DNA from: Salvelinus alpinus | Taxonomy: Eukaryota; Chordata; Actinopteri; Salmoniformes; Salmonidae | Length of the DNA stretch: 64,000 nt | Direction of reading: 5' to 3' | Assembly (NCBI RefSeq): GCF_045679555.1 | Contig: NC_092092.1 | Location: forward strand, 24,798,969 to 24,862,968 | Part shown: piece after piece, positions 12,354 to 24,920 of the stretch | How positions within the stretch are numbered: the first letter of the stretch is position 1 | Layout of the letters: each line of letters begins with the position of its first letter | Position numbers and translations under genes: made by a program | The notes under the pieces: model-generated | What the model saw: the letters and a program-made list of their open reading frames with translations, nothing else | Databases searched by the model: none | What the model was told of the DNA's origin: nothing

Positions 12354-15300
12354 ACCTGTTGAGGATAGAGGGCGCTATTTACACTTTGGGGGAAAATCTT
12401 GCCCAATTTAAACGGCCTCGTACTCTATTCTTGCTCGTACAATATGCATATTATTATTACTATTGGATAGAAAACACTCTCAAGTTTCTAAAACCGTTTG
12501 AATTATATCTGTGAGTAAAACAGACCTTATTTTGCAGCATACTTCCTGTCAGAAAGTGAAAAATCTCAAATCGAGGCTCTGTTCCAGGGCCTCCCTATCG
12601 TTTTGCTTGAGATTTGTGACTATACATGCACTTCATACGCCTTCCACTAGATGTCAATAGGCTGTGAGAGGTGAAATGGGGTCTCAATCTCTTTCTATGG
12701 TCAAAAGAGACAGCTTGGAATGACATGACCCCAGAATTCGTTTGTTCAGGAAGCGCATAAAGGTCACCAGTATTGGCTTCTGAAAAGCAATCGTTATAGA
12801 CGTCTTATATCTCCGGCTTTGATTTTATTTGATAAATGTGAAGATATCATCGTAAAGTATGTTTTTTCAATATAGTTTTATTAGATTATTGAAATTTTTT
12901 CGGGACGTTAGACGTGTTGCGTTCTTTGCGTTTGGTGAAGATGGACAGCTTAGCGCCACTTGGCTAGTTTTGCTTGCTAATTCGCGAGGGAAAAAGGCCA
13001 TTCTAAAACCAAACAACGATTGTTCTGGACAAAGGACCCCTTGTACAACATTCTGATGGAAGATCATCAAAAGTAGGACCCATTTTATGATGCTATTTCA
13101 TATATCTGTCGAACATGTGTACTATTAGGTAGCGCCCAGATTTTGGGCACGCTCTCGCTATAACGTAAGCTGGATGTCGTAATGAAGTTATTTTTAGAAT
13201 TCTAACAAGGGCGATTGCATTAAGAACTAGTGTATCTATCATTTCCTATACAACATGTATTTTTTTGTCATGTTTATGAATAGTTATTTGGTCAGAATAG
13301 GTGAGTTTTAGAAAAATATCCGCACATTCTGGGAAAAAGCTGCTACGTTAGCACAATGTATAACCACTGATTTCAGCTCTAAATATGCACATTTTCGAAC
13401 AAAACATAAGTGTATGTATAACCTGATGTTATAGCACTGTCATCTGATGAAGCTTATCAAGGTTAGTCAAAAATTATATATCTTTTGCTGGTTTGTTACG
13501 ATCGCTAACTTTTGCTGCTGGTAAATGGCTTGTGTTTCTGGCTATTGTGGTAAGCTAATATAACGCTATATTGTGTTTTCGCTGTAAAACACTCAAAAAA
13601 TCTGAAATATTGGCTGGATTCACAAGATGCTTGTCTTTCATTTGCTGTACACCATGCATTTTTCAGAAATGTTTTATGATGAGTATTTAGGTATTCCACG
13701 TTGGTCTCTATAATTACTCTGGCTGCTTCGGTGCTATTTGTGACGGTAGCTGTGATGGTAGCTGCAATGTAAAACTGATTTATAGCTCAAATATGCACAT
13801 TTTTCGAACAAAACATAGATTTATTGTGTAACATGTTATAAGACTGTCATCTGATGAAGTTGTTTCTTGGTTAGTTTGGTTGGTTCTTGGTTAGTTAGGT
13901 TGGTTTTGTGCATGCTACCTGTGCTGTGAAAGAAATGTCTGTGCTTTTTTGTATTTGGTGGTGAGCTAATATAAATATACGTGGTGTTTTCGCTGTAAAA
14001 CATTAAAAAAATCGGACATGTTGACTGGATTCACAAGATGTTTATCTTTCATTTGCTGTATTGGACTTGTTAACCTCTAATTCCTCCCAAACCCGGATCC
14101 GGGAGCACCCCCCACAGTAAAAAAGCTGACTAGCATAGCCTAGCATAGCGTCACAAGTAAATACTAGCATCTAAATATCATTAAATCACAAGTCCAAGAC
14201 ACCAGATGAAAGATACAGATCTTGTGAATCCAGCCATCATTTCTGATTTTTAAAATGTTTTACAGGGAAGACACAATATGTAAATCCATTAGCTAACCAC
14301 GTTAGCAAAATACACCACTTTTTTTACTCCACCAGTTTTTTACTCCATCAGTAGCTATCACTAATTCGACTAAATAAAGATATATATAGCCACTAACCAA
14401 GAAACAACTTCATAAGATGACAGTCTGATAACATATTTATGGTATAGCATATGTTTTTTTAGAAAAATGTGCATTTTTCAGGTATAAATCACAGTTCTAC
14501 ATTGCAGCTGCAATCTGAAATAGTGCCGAAGCTGCCAGAATAATTACAGAGACCAACGTCAAATAACTAATTACTCATCTTAAAACATTTCTGAAAAATA
14601 CACAGCGTACAGCAAATGAAAGCCCAACATCTTGTGAATCCAGCCAATATGTCAGATCTTTTAAGTGTTTTACAGCGAAAACACAATATAGCATTATATG
14701 AGCTTACCACAATAGCCAGAATCACAACCGCATTTACCAGCAGTAAATGTTAGCGATCGTAACAACCCAGCAAAAGATATATAATTTTACTAACCTTGAT
14801 ATACTTCATCAGATGACAGTCCTGTAACATCATATTACACAATGCATATAGCTTTTGTTCGAAAATGTGCATATTTAGCAGCACAAATCGTGGTTATGCA
14901 ATGTAATCAGTAAAAACATGGCATGCATTCTGGCCGGCGCCATCTTGGAAAGGCACCTAATCTAATCAATAAATAATCGAAAACTTGACTAAAAAATACA
15001 GGTTGGACAGCAATTGAAAGATGCATTAGTTATTAATGCAACCGCTGTGTTAGATTTTTAAAATTAACGTTACTAGACATACAGCCAGACCAGTGCCGCA
15101 ATAATGGCCGAAAAATACTTTTACATTTTTCCACAGAACAACGAATTAACATCATAAATAGTTCTTACTATTAGTTGAGCTTCCATCAGAATCTTGGGCA
15201 AGGTGTCCTTTGTCCAAAATAATTGTTGCTTTGTTGTAAAACGTCCTCTTCAACTTCGGAATTAGTAGCTAACAATAGCTACGTGGCACACACATGTCCA

Positions 15301-15994
15301 AATCCTCCAAACGCAATACTACGAAAATTCCGAAAAATAGCAATATACTCGCATAAACTGATATAAATCGGTTTAAAATAACTTCGTTATGATGTTTCTA
15401 ACACCTATATCGAATTAAATCACAGACGGATATATCTTAGGCCGATAACGAGAGCTTTTGAGCATGCCATTCTGATGTCCTCTCTTGCGTCTTGACGAGC
15501 GTCCAAAAGAACGGACATCCCACTCCATGGCCTTTTATAAAGTCTGAGAAATACGTAGAGACTCCATTCCACTTCTCATTGGTTACTGACATCCAGGGGA
15601 AGGCGGGTGCAGTTCATTTCGACCCATAGGACACATACAGAGCTTTAAACTGATCCGAGATCAGAGCCTAGTTTTCAGACCTTCGCAGTTCCTGTCATGA
15701 TTTTCGCTGCAGAAAGACTTCTGGTTCACCCACAGACATAATTCAAACGGTTTTAGAAACTAGAGATTGTTTTCTATCCAATAGTAATAATAATATGCAT
15801 ATTGTACGAGCAAGAATTGAGTACGAGGCAGTTTAATTTGGGAACGCAAAATGTCGAAGTTGAAACAGCACCCCCTGTATTCTTTAATGTGTGAAAGTTA
15901 AATATTTCTCAAAGATATTTTTGGGATTTCGCCCTCTGCCTTTTCAGTGGAATGTGGGAGGAGTTCCGCTAGCGGAACCCCGGGGCTAGACAGG
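12354..15994. mobile_element. TTAA-flanked non-coding element (outer), hairpin type GCTAGC
   Basis: TTAA lies at both edges (12350-12353 and 15995-15998), with Tc1 sequence on both sides (AAATGTA and AAATAAAAAACAG). The left plain end reads ACCTGTTGAGGATAGAGGG. The right end carries the perfect palindrome GTTCCGCTAGCGGAAC (15963-15978), 16 bp from the TTAA. Visible parts are 12354-14069 and 15888-15994; a second TTAA element sits between them. The interior is AT-rich without coding frames and contains diverged internal repeats of GGATTCACAAGATG and CTTTCATTTGCTGT. The superfamily is unassigned; the TTAA target fits piggyBac or Kolobok. Confidence 0.78.
14074..15883. mobile_element. TTAA-flanked non-coding element (inner), hairpin type GGATCC
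   Basis: It is bounded by TTAA at 14070-14073 and 15884-15887. The hairpin end is on the left: CCCGGATCCGGG at 14092-14103, 18 bp from the TTAA. The plain end is on the right (ACAGCACCCCCTGTATTC). It lies in opposite orientation to the outer element, so the two form long diverged inverted repeats; the tract near 12400-12520 is mirrored near 15720-15840. Close relatives are 25055-26873 and 32390-33849. No open frame of note. Confidence 0.8.
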
Positions 15995-16049
15995 TTAAAA
16001 ATAAAAAACAGAAATACCTTATTTACATAACTATTCAGACCCTTTGTTA

Positions 16050-17656
16050 TGTCGTGGCTTTACTTTCATTAATCTGATGACTGTTATTTATTTAATCCAC
16101 TAACTATGTTTAATTGTTACCTGATTAAATTACTCGTGTAACAATTAAATCATTAGGATTTGGGGCACCACAGAAGAGGTTGATTAAAGAGTTACCATCT
16201 CCCAAATTAAACTCTACAAGGTTTATATCTATTTCATCAATAAACAGTCATCTTATTAATCATTACCTCTTGTCAAACCATCATTCTGAACAGTCGTAAC
16301 CTCATGCATCTGCAAAAACCCCAGCCTTACTCATGATTCAGTGCAACACTAATTGGTTGAATTATTTATTTACTAGCTAACTAAAATGAGAAAACAGGAT
16401 AACATACACACTTAATAGATGAGTCAAAGGTCCCTAGCAGCCTTTTACAATATGGTGGCTTTCCCCACCATGACATGGAGAGGGAGAGAGAGAGAGCAAA
16501 AAAGCCACTTATCACCAATACATTTCAGAACTATTCTCACATTAATCATATAGTTTGCACACGAACCGCTGCCCGTTTGGAATAAGAAATCATTATTGTA
16601 TTTACGTGTGGGTGCCTTTGTCCGGTCGGAACCAGCCCTCTTTAGGAATTTTGTTGGCCTTTCAGTGGCAAGCTGTATGGCGCTGATTGTCTGAAAGGGG
16701 TCTCCCCTTTCCCGTCTCTTACACTGTTGTTCACTCTGGAAGACAGCCAGCTGTATCAACAATTCCCATTGGAGATGATAGTCGGAGAATACGGTGATTT
16801 GACACTCGTAGTAGGATGGGATGGTTTGAAGCATAGTAGGATGGTCCCTGTTAGAGTCACTTTCCTCGATATCTGACTCAAGGCAGCTAATGAACTGTCT
16901 CAGTGATTGTCTGGGAGGTGAGCTTCTCGCCTACACATTGTATTGACTATTCAGGATTCAGGCCCACGATGGACATGAGCTGCAGCTCGCCGTCTCTCTG
17001 GTCTAAAGGAAGGTGAGTTTATTTCTTCACCTCGTGTTGAGGTTCAAAGTTCTATCCATTTCAAACATGTAGCTACTGACTCACGTTTCCTGGTCTGATG
17101 TTAATTTTGTTGGCAGTGCTTTTTATGCACTCTTGTCAAAAGGGGATTGTTCCGTCAGTCTGACACACTCTCTGACCTAATTCGGGGCGTTGCTACTTAC
17201 TATGAACAGTTTATAGCAAAATCCTTTCATCATTTTCATATCATATTCACAACGCATTGGATGGAAACTTGACAGATATAGTTTCCAAGTTACAGTATTT
17301 CGTCCATACAATTTTTAATGACATCCCAAAATGAAAACCCATATGACATCAGTTTTTTTATAGCTTCCCACTGAATATTCCACACATTGTTATCCTAGAA
17401 ATATTGTTCCAGTATCCACTTTTGAACGTCTTAGAGTTTCGGGGGGAAAACTGTCTGTGAAACAAAGACATTTTTGGGGTTGATACTAAAGGGAGAGAAA
17501 AAGCCCCCCTTCTCTTGTAATTTACAACAGGGTGTGAACTGTCAAACTGGCCCAGTTCCCTCCTCCCCTTTTCTGTGGGTGAGAGAAGGTCTGGTTATTG
17601 TCAATCATTGCCAAGCTGCTCTGACCCATGGTGATGCTCACAGGACAGTCATGACA
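16050..17656. mobile_element. Putative solo LTR, 1.6 kb
   Basis: It starts TGTCGTGGC and ends GTCATGACA, so the outer 7 bp are inverted (TGTCGTG against CATGACA, one mismatch). It sits in Tc1 sequence with GTTA on the left (16046-16049) and GCTA on the right (17657-17660), a probable 4-bp target duplication with one mutation. Deleting it rejoins the Tc1 text GACCCTTTG and CTATGAGACTCG. AATAAA-containing text is present near 16238. There is no gag, pol or env remnant, so it is a solo LTR of an unidentified LTR retroelement. The call rests on ends and target duplication only. Confidence 0.65.
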
Positions 17657-17839
17657 GCTATGAGACTCGAAATGGAGCTCAGGTGCATCCTGTTTCCATT
17701 GATCATACTTGAGATGTTTCTACAACTTGATTGGAGTCCACCTGTGGTAATTTCAATTGGCTGGACATGATTTGGAAAGGCACACACCTGTCTATATAAG
17801 GTCCCACAGTTGACAGTGCTTATCACAGCAAATAAACAT

Positions 17840-18630
17840 GCCATGTGGTTGAAGGAATTGTCCATAGCGCTCCGAGGCAGGATTGTGTTGAGGCACAGAT
17901 CTGGGGAAGGGTAACTAAACATTTCTGCAGCACTGAAGGTCCCCAAGAACAGTGGCCTCCATCATTCTTAAATGGAAGAAGTTTGGAACAACCAAGACTA
18001 TTCCAGAGCTAGCCGCCCAGCCAAACTGAGCAATCAGGGGAGAAGGGCCTTGGTCAGGGAGGTGAACAAGAACCCGATGGTCACTCCAGAGTTCCTCTGT
18101 GGAGATGGGAGAACCTTCCAGAAGGACAAACATCTCTGCAGCACTCCACCAATCAGGCCTTTATGGTAGAGTGGCCAGACAGAAGCCTCTCCTCAGTAAA
18201 AGGCACATGACAGCTCGCTTGTAGTTTGCCAAAAGGCACCTAAAGACTCTCAGACCATGAGAAACAATATGTTCTGGTGTGATGAAACCAAGATTGAACT
18301 CTTTTTCCTGAATGCCAAGCGTCACGTCTGGAGGAAATCTACGACCCTAAGCACACAGCCAAGACATTGCAGGAGTGGCTTCGGGACAAGTCTCTGAATG
18401 TCCTTGAGTGTCCCAGCCAGAGCCCAGATTTGAACCCGATCGAACATCTGTGGAGATACCTGAAATTAGCTGTGCAGCAACACTCCCCATCCAACCTGAC
18501 AGAGCTTGAAATGATCTGCAGAGAGGAAAGGGAGAAACTCCCCAAATACAGTTGTGACAAGCTTGTAGCAACATACCCAAGAATACTCGAGGCTGTAATC
18601 GCTGCAAAAGGTGCTACAACAAAGTACTGA
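17840..18630 (+). pseudogene. Tc1-like transposase relic with internal deletion
   Basis: Fragments in several frames correspond to the N-terminal helix-turn-helix region (SIILKWKKFGTTK-like, about 17955-18000) and the following RPAKLSNQGRRALVREVNKN stretch. Further on come a catalytic-core start near 18270-18340 (CDETKIELF followed by KRHVWRK) and the end block [16 protein letters not shown] (about 18424-18470) to the KGATTKY terminus at 18630. The text between VWRK and the ACCCTAAGCACACAGCC motif is missing, deleting most of the core around the second catalytic Asp. It belongs to the element at 12241-21365. Confidence 0.88.
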
Positions 18631-18939
18631 GTAAAGGGTCTGAATTATTATACAGTATAATGGGATTTTTTTCCATTTTTTATTTTGTATAAATTTGCAA
18701 ACATTAAAAAAATCAATTTTTGCTTTGTCATTATGGGGTATTGTGTGTAGATTGATGAAGGGATACCAGAGGTGTGGACTCGACTCACATGACTTGGATT
18801 CGAGTCAGACTTGAGCCTTTTATCTCGAACTGACTTGACGTAAGCCCAAATATAAAAAATGATGCTATTAAAAAAAGTGTGCAGCACATCAACTCTTCAT
18901 TTAAGGATTACAGTTTGAATCGGACAGCATCCAATCAAA

Positions 18940-20659
18940 TTGTGCCAGCGGAGAAAAAGTTGTGCGTGGCAGTGCAGAGGAACGTCGGCGGGTGAATTCA
19001 GACGGAGCCCTTGGAAAGATGATACCAAAATTATTATTTTCGGATATAAAGACTACGCTGTAGTCAACAATAAACGGATTGCAACTTCAACATTGACATC
19101 AAAAGTAGAGAACTTCGCTACGAGAGATGTTCAAAACTGAAACTCAGTTGAGCAACACAGACCATGTTTCAGTCACAGTGGACATTTGGTCTGACCGAAA
19201 GATGAGGGGGTTCCTTGGTGTCACTGTGCACTGTATGGAGAAAGATGGAGAGAGGATACAGCTCATGTCCAATTTCTTGGTCTGTGACCGCTTCAAAGGC
19301 CCACACACAGCCGAAAGAATCTGTGAGAATTTGAGAACAAATGTGATGAGTACATCATTAAAGATAAATTGGACTATATCATTAGTGACAATGCTGCCAA
19401 CATGAGAAAAGCATTCACGGTGTGCTTCCCCATTGAACAAGAAGATGAAATACATGACGAAGATCACCTTGATGACCCAGAGCTCTGGAATGACCTCACC
19501 CTGGAAGACCAGCAAACAGAGCTTGCAGTGTTTTGCCCACACTCTCCAGCTGGTGGTGGGAGACGGCTTGAAAGAAACAAAGTGACGACTCCTTCTCTTT
19601 CAAAGTTAACAAAAATCAGCTCACTGCTACATACAAGCACAACATTCAAAGAGGTGTTTGAGGCTGAATTTGGGGAAAGAGGCATCCCTGCTGCTGTCAG
19701 CACAACATGGAACTCAACACTGACACGAGTGAAGGCGGTTATCCAATGTGACCATCTAAAGCTCAGTCATGTTCTAGAAAAGGCTGGGCACAAGGAGTTG
19801 TTGTTCACAGTACAGGAGTGGAATAAGTTGAAGGAGTTGGTGGACATCCTGAAGCAATTTGGAGAAGCAACAGATTAGGCACAGGGTGAGAAGATGGTCA
19901 CAATCAGTTATGTTGTTCCCTCTGTCCTGTCCCTGAATCACCACCTGGAGCAGCGGAAGCCTCAAGTCCATTTCCTGAGCGGCATGGTCAGAAGTCTCCA
20001 GGCATCCCTGAACAAAAGATTTCTTGGAATCTTCATCATTGTGAAAACGGCCAGGACACAATATGGAATCACTGCCCCCTTTTCAGATCCAGTCTACCTC
20101 AAAGCAGCTGCCTTGGATCCGTCTTTTCCTCTGATGTGGGTGGAGCACCATGTGCTGGTCAAGGAGGAGGTGGCACAAAGAGTGGGAGGTAAATATAATT
20201 TAGTTTAATGTAACTTTATCTAATTTAATCCAATTGACTGCAACAATAATACTTTTTCAGTTTAACCCAGTGCATCACCAATACTCTAATACCAGCCTTT
20301 TTGGTTCTGCTATGCTTTTACATGTTTTGCCAGAACTGATTCTGCAAGATGCTGCAGGGCCTGAGCAAGCTGTGCCTCTTGTTGATGAGGAAGAGCGAGA
20401 GGACCATAGTCTTGGACAAGAAGAAGGGCTGTTTGCAGAATACTGTAAGAGGCAGAATGCCCTCTTGTTCTGGGCAATGAACAGGAAGGCTCTTCCTTCA
20501 CTGTCCCGAGTGGCCATCAGGGTCTTGGCAGTGCCTGCCTCCAGTACTCCAGTGGAGTGTGTCTTCAGCCATGGTGGCATCATACTGCGGCCTCGTCGTG
20601 CACAAATGACTGACAGACTTTTATCGAATTTGGTCTTTTGCAAATGCAATGCATCATAG
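18940..20659 (+). pseudogene. hAT transposase (ZBED-like), frameshifted, with probable intron
   Basis: Blocks in order: NKRIATSTLTSKVENFATRD (to 19140), then VSVTVDIWSDRKMRGFLGVT (from about 19163). The catalytic-domain text DYIISDNAANM follows at about 19370, then the region to a TAG at 19876-19878, another open block to 20188, and the C-terminal dimerisation domain to 20659 (ALPSLSRVAIRVLAVPASST, FSHGGIILRPRRAQMTDRLL). One frameshift is evident near 19340 and another near 19130. The BED zinc finger is not visible, so the N terminus looks deleted. Positions 20189-20333 read as an intron: GT start, CAG end, and joining the flanks keeps phase. The protein would excise and reinsert the element; this copy cannot. 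Confidence 0.87.
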
Positions 20660-20700
20660 GGGCCTGAGATAAGAGACAAAATAAAACTGTTAATGCATTA

Positions 20701-20846
<146 letters not shown>

Positions 20847-21365
20847 CTCCATGTTCAGGTTTTGGGATCTATATTTTTTTCTCAGACATTCAGGTCAGTG
20901 TTCAAATTGTAGGTCTACTTGAAGTTCAGGTGTCTAGGTGTCTAGATTATATCTAGAGAGAGAGAGAGAGCACTACAATATTTTGTTTTTGTTGTCATAT
21001 TGATGTCTTTCTCATAGCTACCCATGTATTTCCATGGAAATATAATGTTTATTTGGAAAGTAATAAATACATAGCATTCATGATTTGCGTACATTTAATA
21101 TGCTAACTATTACTCTTGTTAAAAATATGTACTGGTATTACATTTGATGAAGAGCACATAATGACTTGTTAAGGACTCGAAACTCAAAGTTTAGGACTTG
21201 AGACTTGACTTGCGACTTGTCGGTCTTGACTTGAGACTTGACTCGGACTTGCCTGTCTTGACTTGAGACTTAACTTGGGACTTGAGTGCTAAGACTTGAG
21301 AGTTACTTGTGACTTGTAAAACAATGACTTGGTCCACCTCTGCTGAATACTTTCCGAATGCACTG

Positions 21366-21602
21366 TTTGTACATATCTAGCTCAATGACCTCGTACCCCA
21401 GTACATCGACTCGGTACTGGTACCCCGTGTATACAGCCAAGTTATTGTTACTCATTGTGTATTTATTCCTCATGTAATTATTATTTATTTATTTTTCTCT
21501 CTGCATTGTTGGGAAGGGCCCGTAAGTAAGCATTTCACTGTTAGTCTACACCTGTTGTTTACGAAGCATGCGACTAATAACATTTGGTTTGATTTTGATT
21601 TT
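21366..21602 (+). mobile_element. LINE 3' end, continuation of 10516-12240
   Basis: This is 3' UTR text of the split LINE: GTACATATCTAGCTCAATG, GGGAAGGGCCCGTAAGTAAG, and the terminal TTTGGTTTGATTTTGATTT tail. Together with 10516-12240 it gives about 1.96 kb of a 5'-truncated copy. Confidence 0.88.
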
Positions 21603-21639
21603 AAGTCAAGGGAGAGTTCACTTTAAAATGTTCATGTTT

Positions 21640-22520
21640 TATTAAGTTTTATTAGGAATAGAATAAACCTTTTAGCATAAGTATAATACAGGAAGGCACA
21701 ATTTATAGTCCAATATTTACACGTGTTTTGGGGAGTGTTTAGCAATCTGGTAGCAGCAGTTGTGATGTGTATGTAGCATGTGTGTATATGTCTGTGTGGG
21801 GGTGTGCATGAGTGAGTGCATGTTTGCTAAGGTGCAGAAAATCAGAGCAGGTGGTCAGTCCAGTTCAAGTTTTCAGCAGTCTGATGGCTTGTAGATAGAA
21901 ACTGTGTCTGAACCTGTTGGTATCAGCCCTCGTGTTCCAATACTGTCTGCCCCATGGTAAAGTATTAAACAGCTCATGGCTGGGGTGTGTGGGGTCCTTG
22001 ATGATACTCTGGGCCTTCCTCAGGCACCGTTTCGAGTAGATGTCCTGGATTGGTGGGAGCACGGTCCCAGTGATCTACTAGGCCGTCTTCACCACCACCC
22101 TGGAGGTCCTTGCAGTTGTCGACGGATGGTGCAGCGGTAGTTTTGGAGAGGAACCGGGGTGGCATGCCGAATTTCTTCAGCTGCCTTAGGAAGTAGAGAC
22201 GCTGTTGTGCCCTCTTGACAAGAGTGGTGGTGTTGTTGGTCCATGACAAGTCGACGCCGAGGAACTTAAAACTGCTGACTCTCTACTGCAGTTCCGTTGA
22301 TGTGGATCGGAGCATTTTCCCTCCTTTGCTTCCTGAAGTCAACAATCAACTGCTTTGTTTTGCTGACGTTGAAGGAGAGGTTGTTGTCTTGGCACCACAA
22401 TGCCAGTTCAGTTACCTGCTCCCTATAGACTGACTCATCGTGTTTGGTTATCAGGGCTACAACCATAATGTCGTCAGCAAACTTGATGATGGAGATGGTG
22501 TCGTGCAAAACAACAGTAGG
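21640..22520 (-). mobile_element. LINE (Rex1/L2-like) 3' fragment, reverse strand
   Basis: The minus strand encodes decayed RT text: the C motif FADDIMVVALITKHDESVYR (near 22440-22490) and the palm-to-thumb region DFRKQRRENAPIHING. The C-terminal block ending FYLQAIRLL lies at about 21870-21880. Frameshifts separate these segments, and the copy is 5'-truncated at about 22520, where the CA minisatellite begins. It comes from a different subfamily than 10516-12240, judging by protein differences. Confidence 0.85.
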
Positions 22521-22547
22521 ATCCCTCTTTCTCTCCCTATTTCACAA

Positions 22548-23530
22548 GCACACGTCTGTACACACACCACAGACATACACACACGTCTGTACACACACCA
22601 CAGACATACACACACGTCTGTACACACACCACAGACATACACACACGTCTGTACACACACCACAGACATACACACACGTCTGTACACACACCACAGACAT
22701 ACACACACCACAGACATACACACACCACAGACATACACACACCACAGACATACACACACGTCTGTAAACACACCACAGACATACACACACGTCTGTACAC
22801 ACACCACAGACATACACACACGTGTGTAGACACACCACAGACATACACACACGTCTGTACACACACCACAGACATACACACACGGGTGTACATACACCAC
22901 AGACATACACACACGTGTGTACACACACCACAGACATACACACACGTCTGTACACACACCACAGACATACACACACGTGTGTACACACACCACAGACATA
23001 CACACACGTCTGTACACACACCACAGACATACACACACGTGTGTACACACACCACAGACATACACACACGTCTGTACACACACCACAGACATACACACAC
23101 GTGTGTACACACACCACAGACATACACACACGTGTGTACACACACCACAGACATACACACACGTCTGTACACACACCACAGACATACACACACGTCTGTA
23201 CACACCCCACAGACATACACACACGTGTGTACACACACCACAGACATACACACACGTGTGTACACACACCACAGACATACACACACGTCTGTACACACAC
23301 CACAGACATACACACACGTCTGTACACACACCACAGACATACACACACGTCTGTACACACACCACAGACATACACACACGTCTGTACATACACCACAGAC
23401 ATACACACACGTCTGTACACACACCACAGACATACACACACGTCTGTACACACACCACAGACATACACACACCACAGACATACACACACCACAGACATAC
23501 ACACACCACAGACACACACCACAGACATAC
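22548..23530. repeat. Minisatellite, 31-bp CA-rich unit, about 28 copies
   Basis: The unit is ACACACGTCTGTACACAC followed by ACCACAGACATAC (31 bp). Landmark GTCTGT recurs at 22585 and 22616. Units alternate irregularly between GTCTGT and GTGTGT variants. Shortened 17-bp units (CACACCACAGACATACA) occur at about 22695-22755 and at the right edge (23460-23520). The unit lacks stops in most frames, so several false ORFs of 330-350 codons overlap on both strands. Confidence 0.96.
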
Positions 23531-24920
23531 ACTCCTCTCCTTTAATCTTCCCTTCTACTCCATTCCTCTCTTTTTATCTTCCCTTCCACTCCTCTCCTTT
23601 TATCTTCCCTTCCCTTCCACTCCTCTCCTTTTATCTTCCCTTCTACTCCATTCCTCTCTTTTTATCCTCCCTTCCACTCCTCTCCTTTTATCTTCCCTTC
23701 CACTCCTCTCCTTTAATCTTCCCTTCTACTCCATTCCTCTCTTTTTATCTTCCCTTCCACTCCTCTCCTTTTATCTTCCCTTCCACTCCTCTCCTTTTAT
23801 CTTCCCTTCCACTCCTCTCCTTTTATTTTCCCTTCCACTCCTCTCCTTTTATCTTCCCTTCTACTCCACTCCTCTCCTTTTATCTTCCCTTCCACTCCTC
23901 TCCTTTTATTTTCCCTTCCACTCCTCTCCTTTTATCTTCCCTTCTACTCCATTCCTCTCCTTTAATTTTCCCTTCTACTCCACTCCTCTCCTTTTATCTT
24001 CCCTTCTACTCCATTCCTCTCCTTTTATCTTCCCTTCTACTCCACTCCTCTCCTTTTATCTTCCCTTCTACTCCATTCCTCTCCTTTTATCTTCCCTTCT
24101 ACTCCATTCCTCTCCTTTTATCTTCCCTTCTACTCCACTCCTCTCCTTTTATCTTCCCTTCTACTCCATTCCTCTCTTTTTATATTCCACACCATTCCTC
24201 CCCTTTTATCTTCCCTTCTACACCATTCCTCTCTTTTTATCTTCCCTGCCACACCAATCCTCTCCTTTTATTTTCCCTTCTACTCCATTCCTCTCTTTTT
24301 ATCTTCCCTTCCACACCATTCCTCTCTTTTTATCTTCCCTTCCACTCAATTCCTCTCTTTTTATCTTCCCTTCCACACCATTCCTCTCTTTGTATCTTCC
24401 CTTCCACTCCATTCCTCTCTTTGTATCTTCCCTTCCACACCATTCCTTTCCTTTTAACTTCCCTTCTACTCCACTCCTCTCTTTTTATCTTCCCTTCCAC
24501 ACCATTCCTCTCTTTTTATCTTCCCTTCCACACCATTCCTCTCTTTTTATCTTCCATTCCACTCCATTCCTCTCTTTTTGTCTTCCCCTCCACTCCAATC
24601 CTCTGTCTTTAACTTCCCTTCCTCTCCACCCCTCTCTTTCTCTTCCCTTCCACTCCACTCCACTTCTCTCTCTTTCCCGTTCCTTTCTTCTCCACCCCTC
24701 TCTTTTGATCTTTCCTTCCTTTCCACTCTTCGCTCTTTAACTTCACTTCCTCACCACCCCCCTCTTTCTCTTCCCTTCTTCTCCAATCCCCTCTTTCCCT
24801 TTCCTTTCCTCTCCACCCCTCTCTTTTAATCTTCCCTTCATCTCCATTCCTCTCTCTTTCTCTACCCTCCCTCACCAACCTTCTCTCTTTCCCTTCCCTT
24901 TCTCTCCACCCCTCTCTCTT
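23531..24920. repeat. Minisatellite, CT-rich 26/31-bp units
   Basis: Units begin CTTCCCTTC and end CTTTTTAT or CCTTTTAT. They come in two lengths, 26 bp (CTTCCCTTCCACTCCTCTCC plus TTTTAT) and 31 bp (with CCATT or CCACT inserted). Units degrade progressively to the right of 24180. It abuts the CA-type array at 23530 without a spacer. The 596- and 607-codon plus-strand frames crossing both arrays are repeat artefacts. Confidence 0.94.

Noticed and set aside
22548..23530. Direct repeats resembling a CRISPR array
   Set aside because: Units are contiguous without unique spacers, and the setting is vertebrate. It is a minisatellite.
22457..23532. Three overlapping minus-strand ORFs of 328-352 codons (Val/Cys-rich)
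   Set aside because: All are translations of the 31-bp CA-type minisatellite. A 31-bp unit cycles through all frames and contains few stops, so every frame stays open.
22822..24740. Plus-strand ORFs of 596 and 607 codons (His/Thr then Ser/Pro/Phe-rich)
   Set aside because: They cross the boundary between two unrelated minisatellites and consist only of repeat translation; no start context, splice signals or domains.
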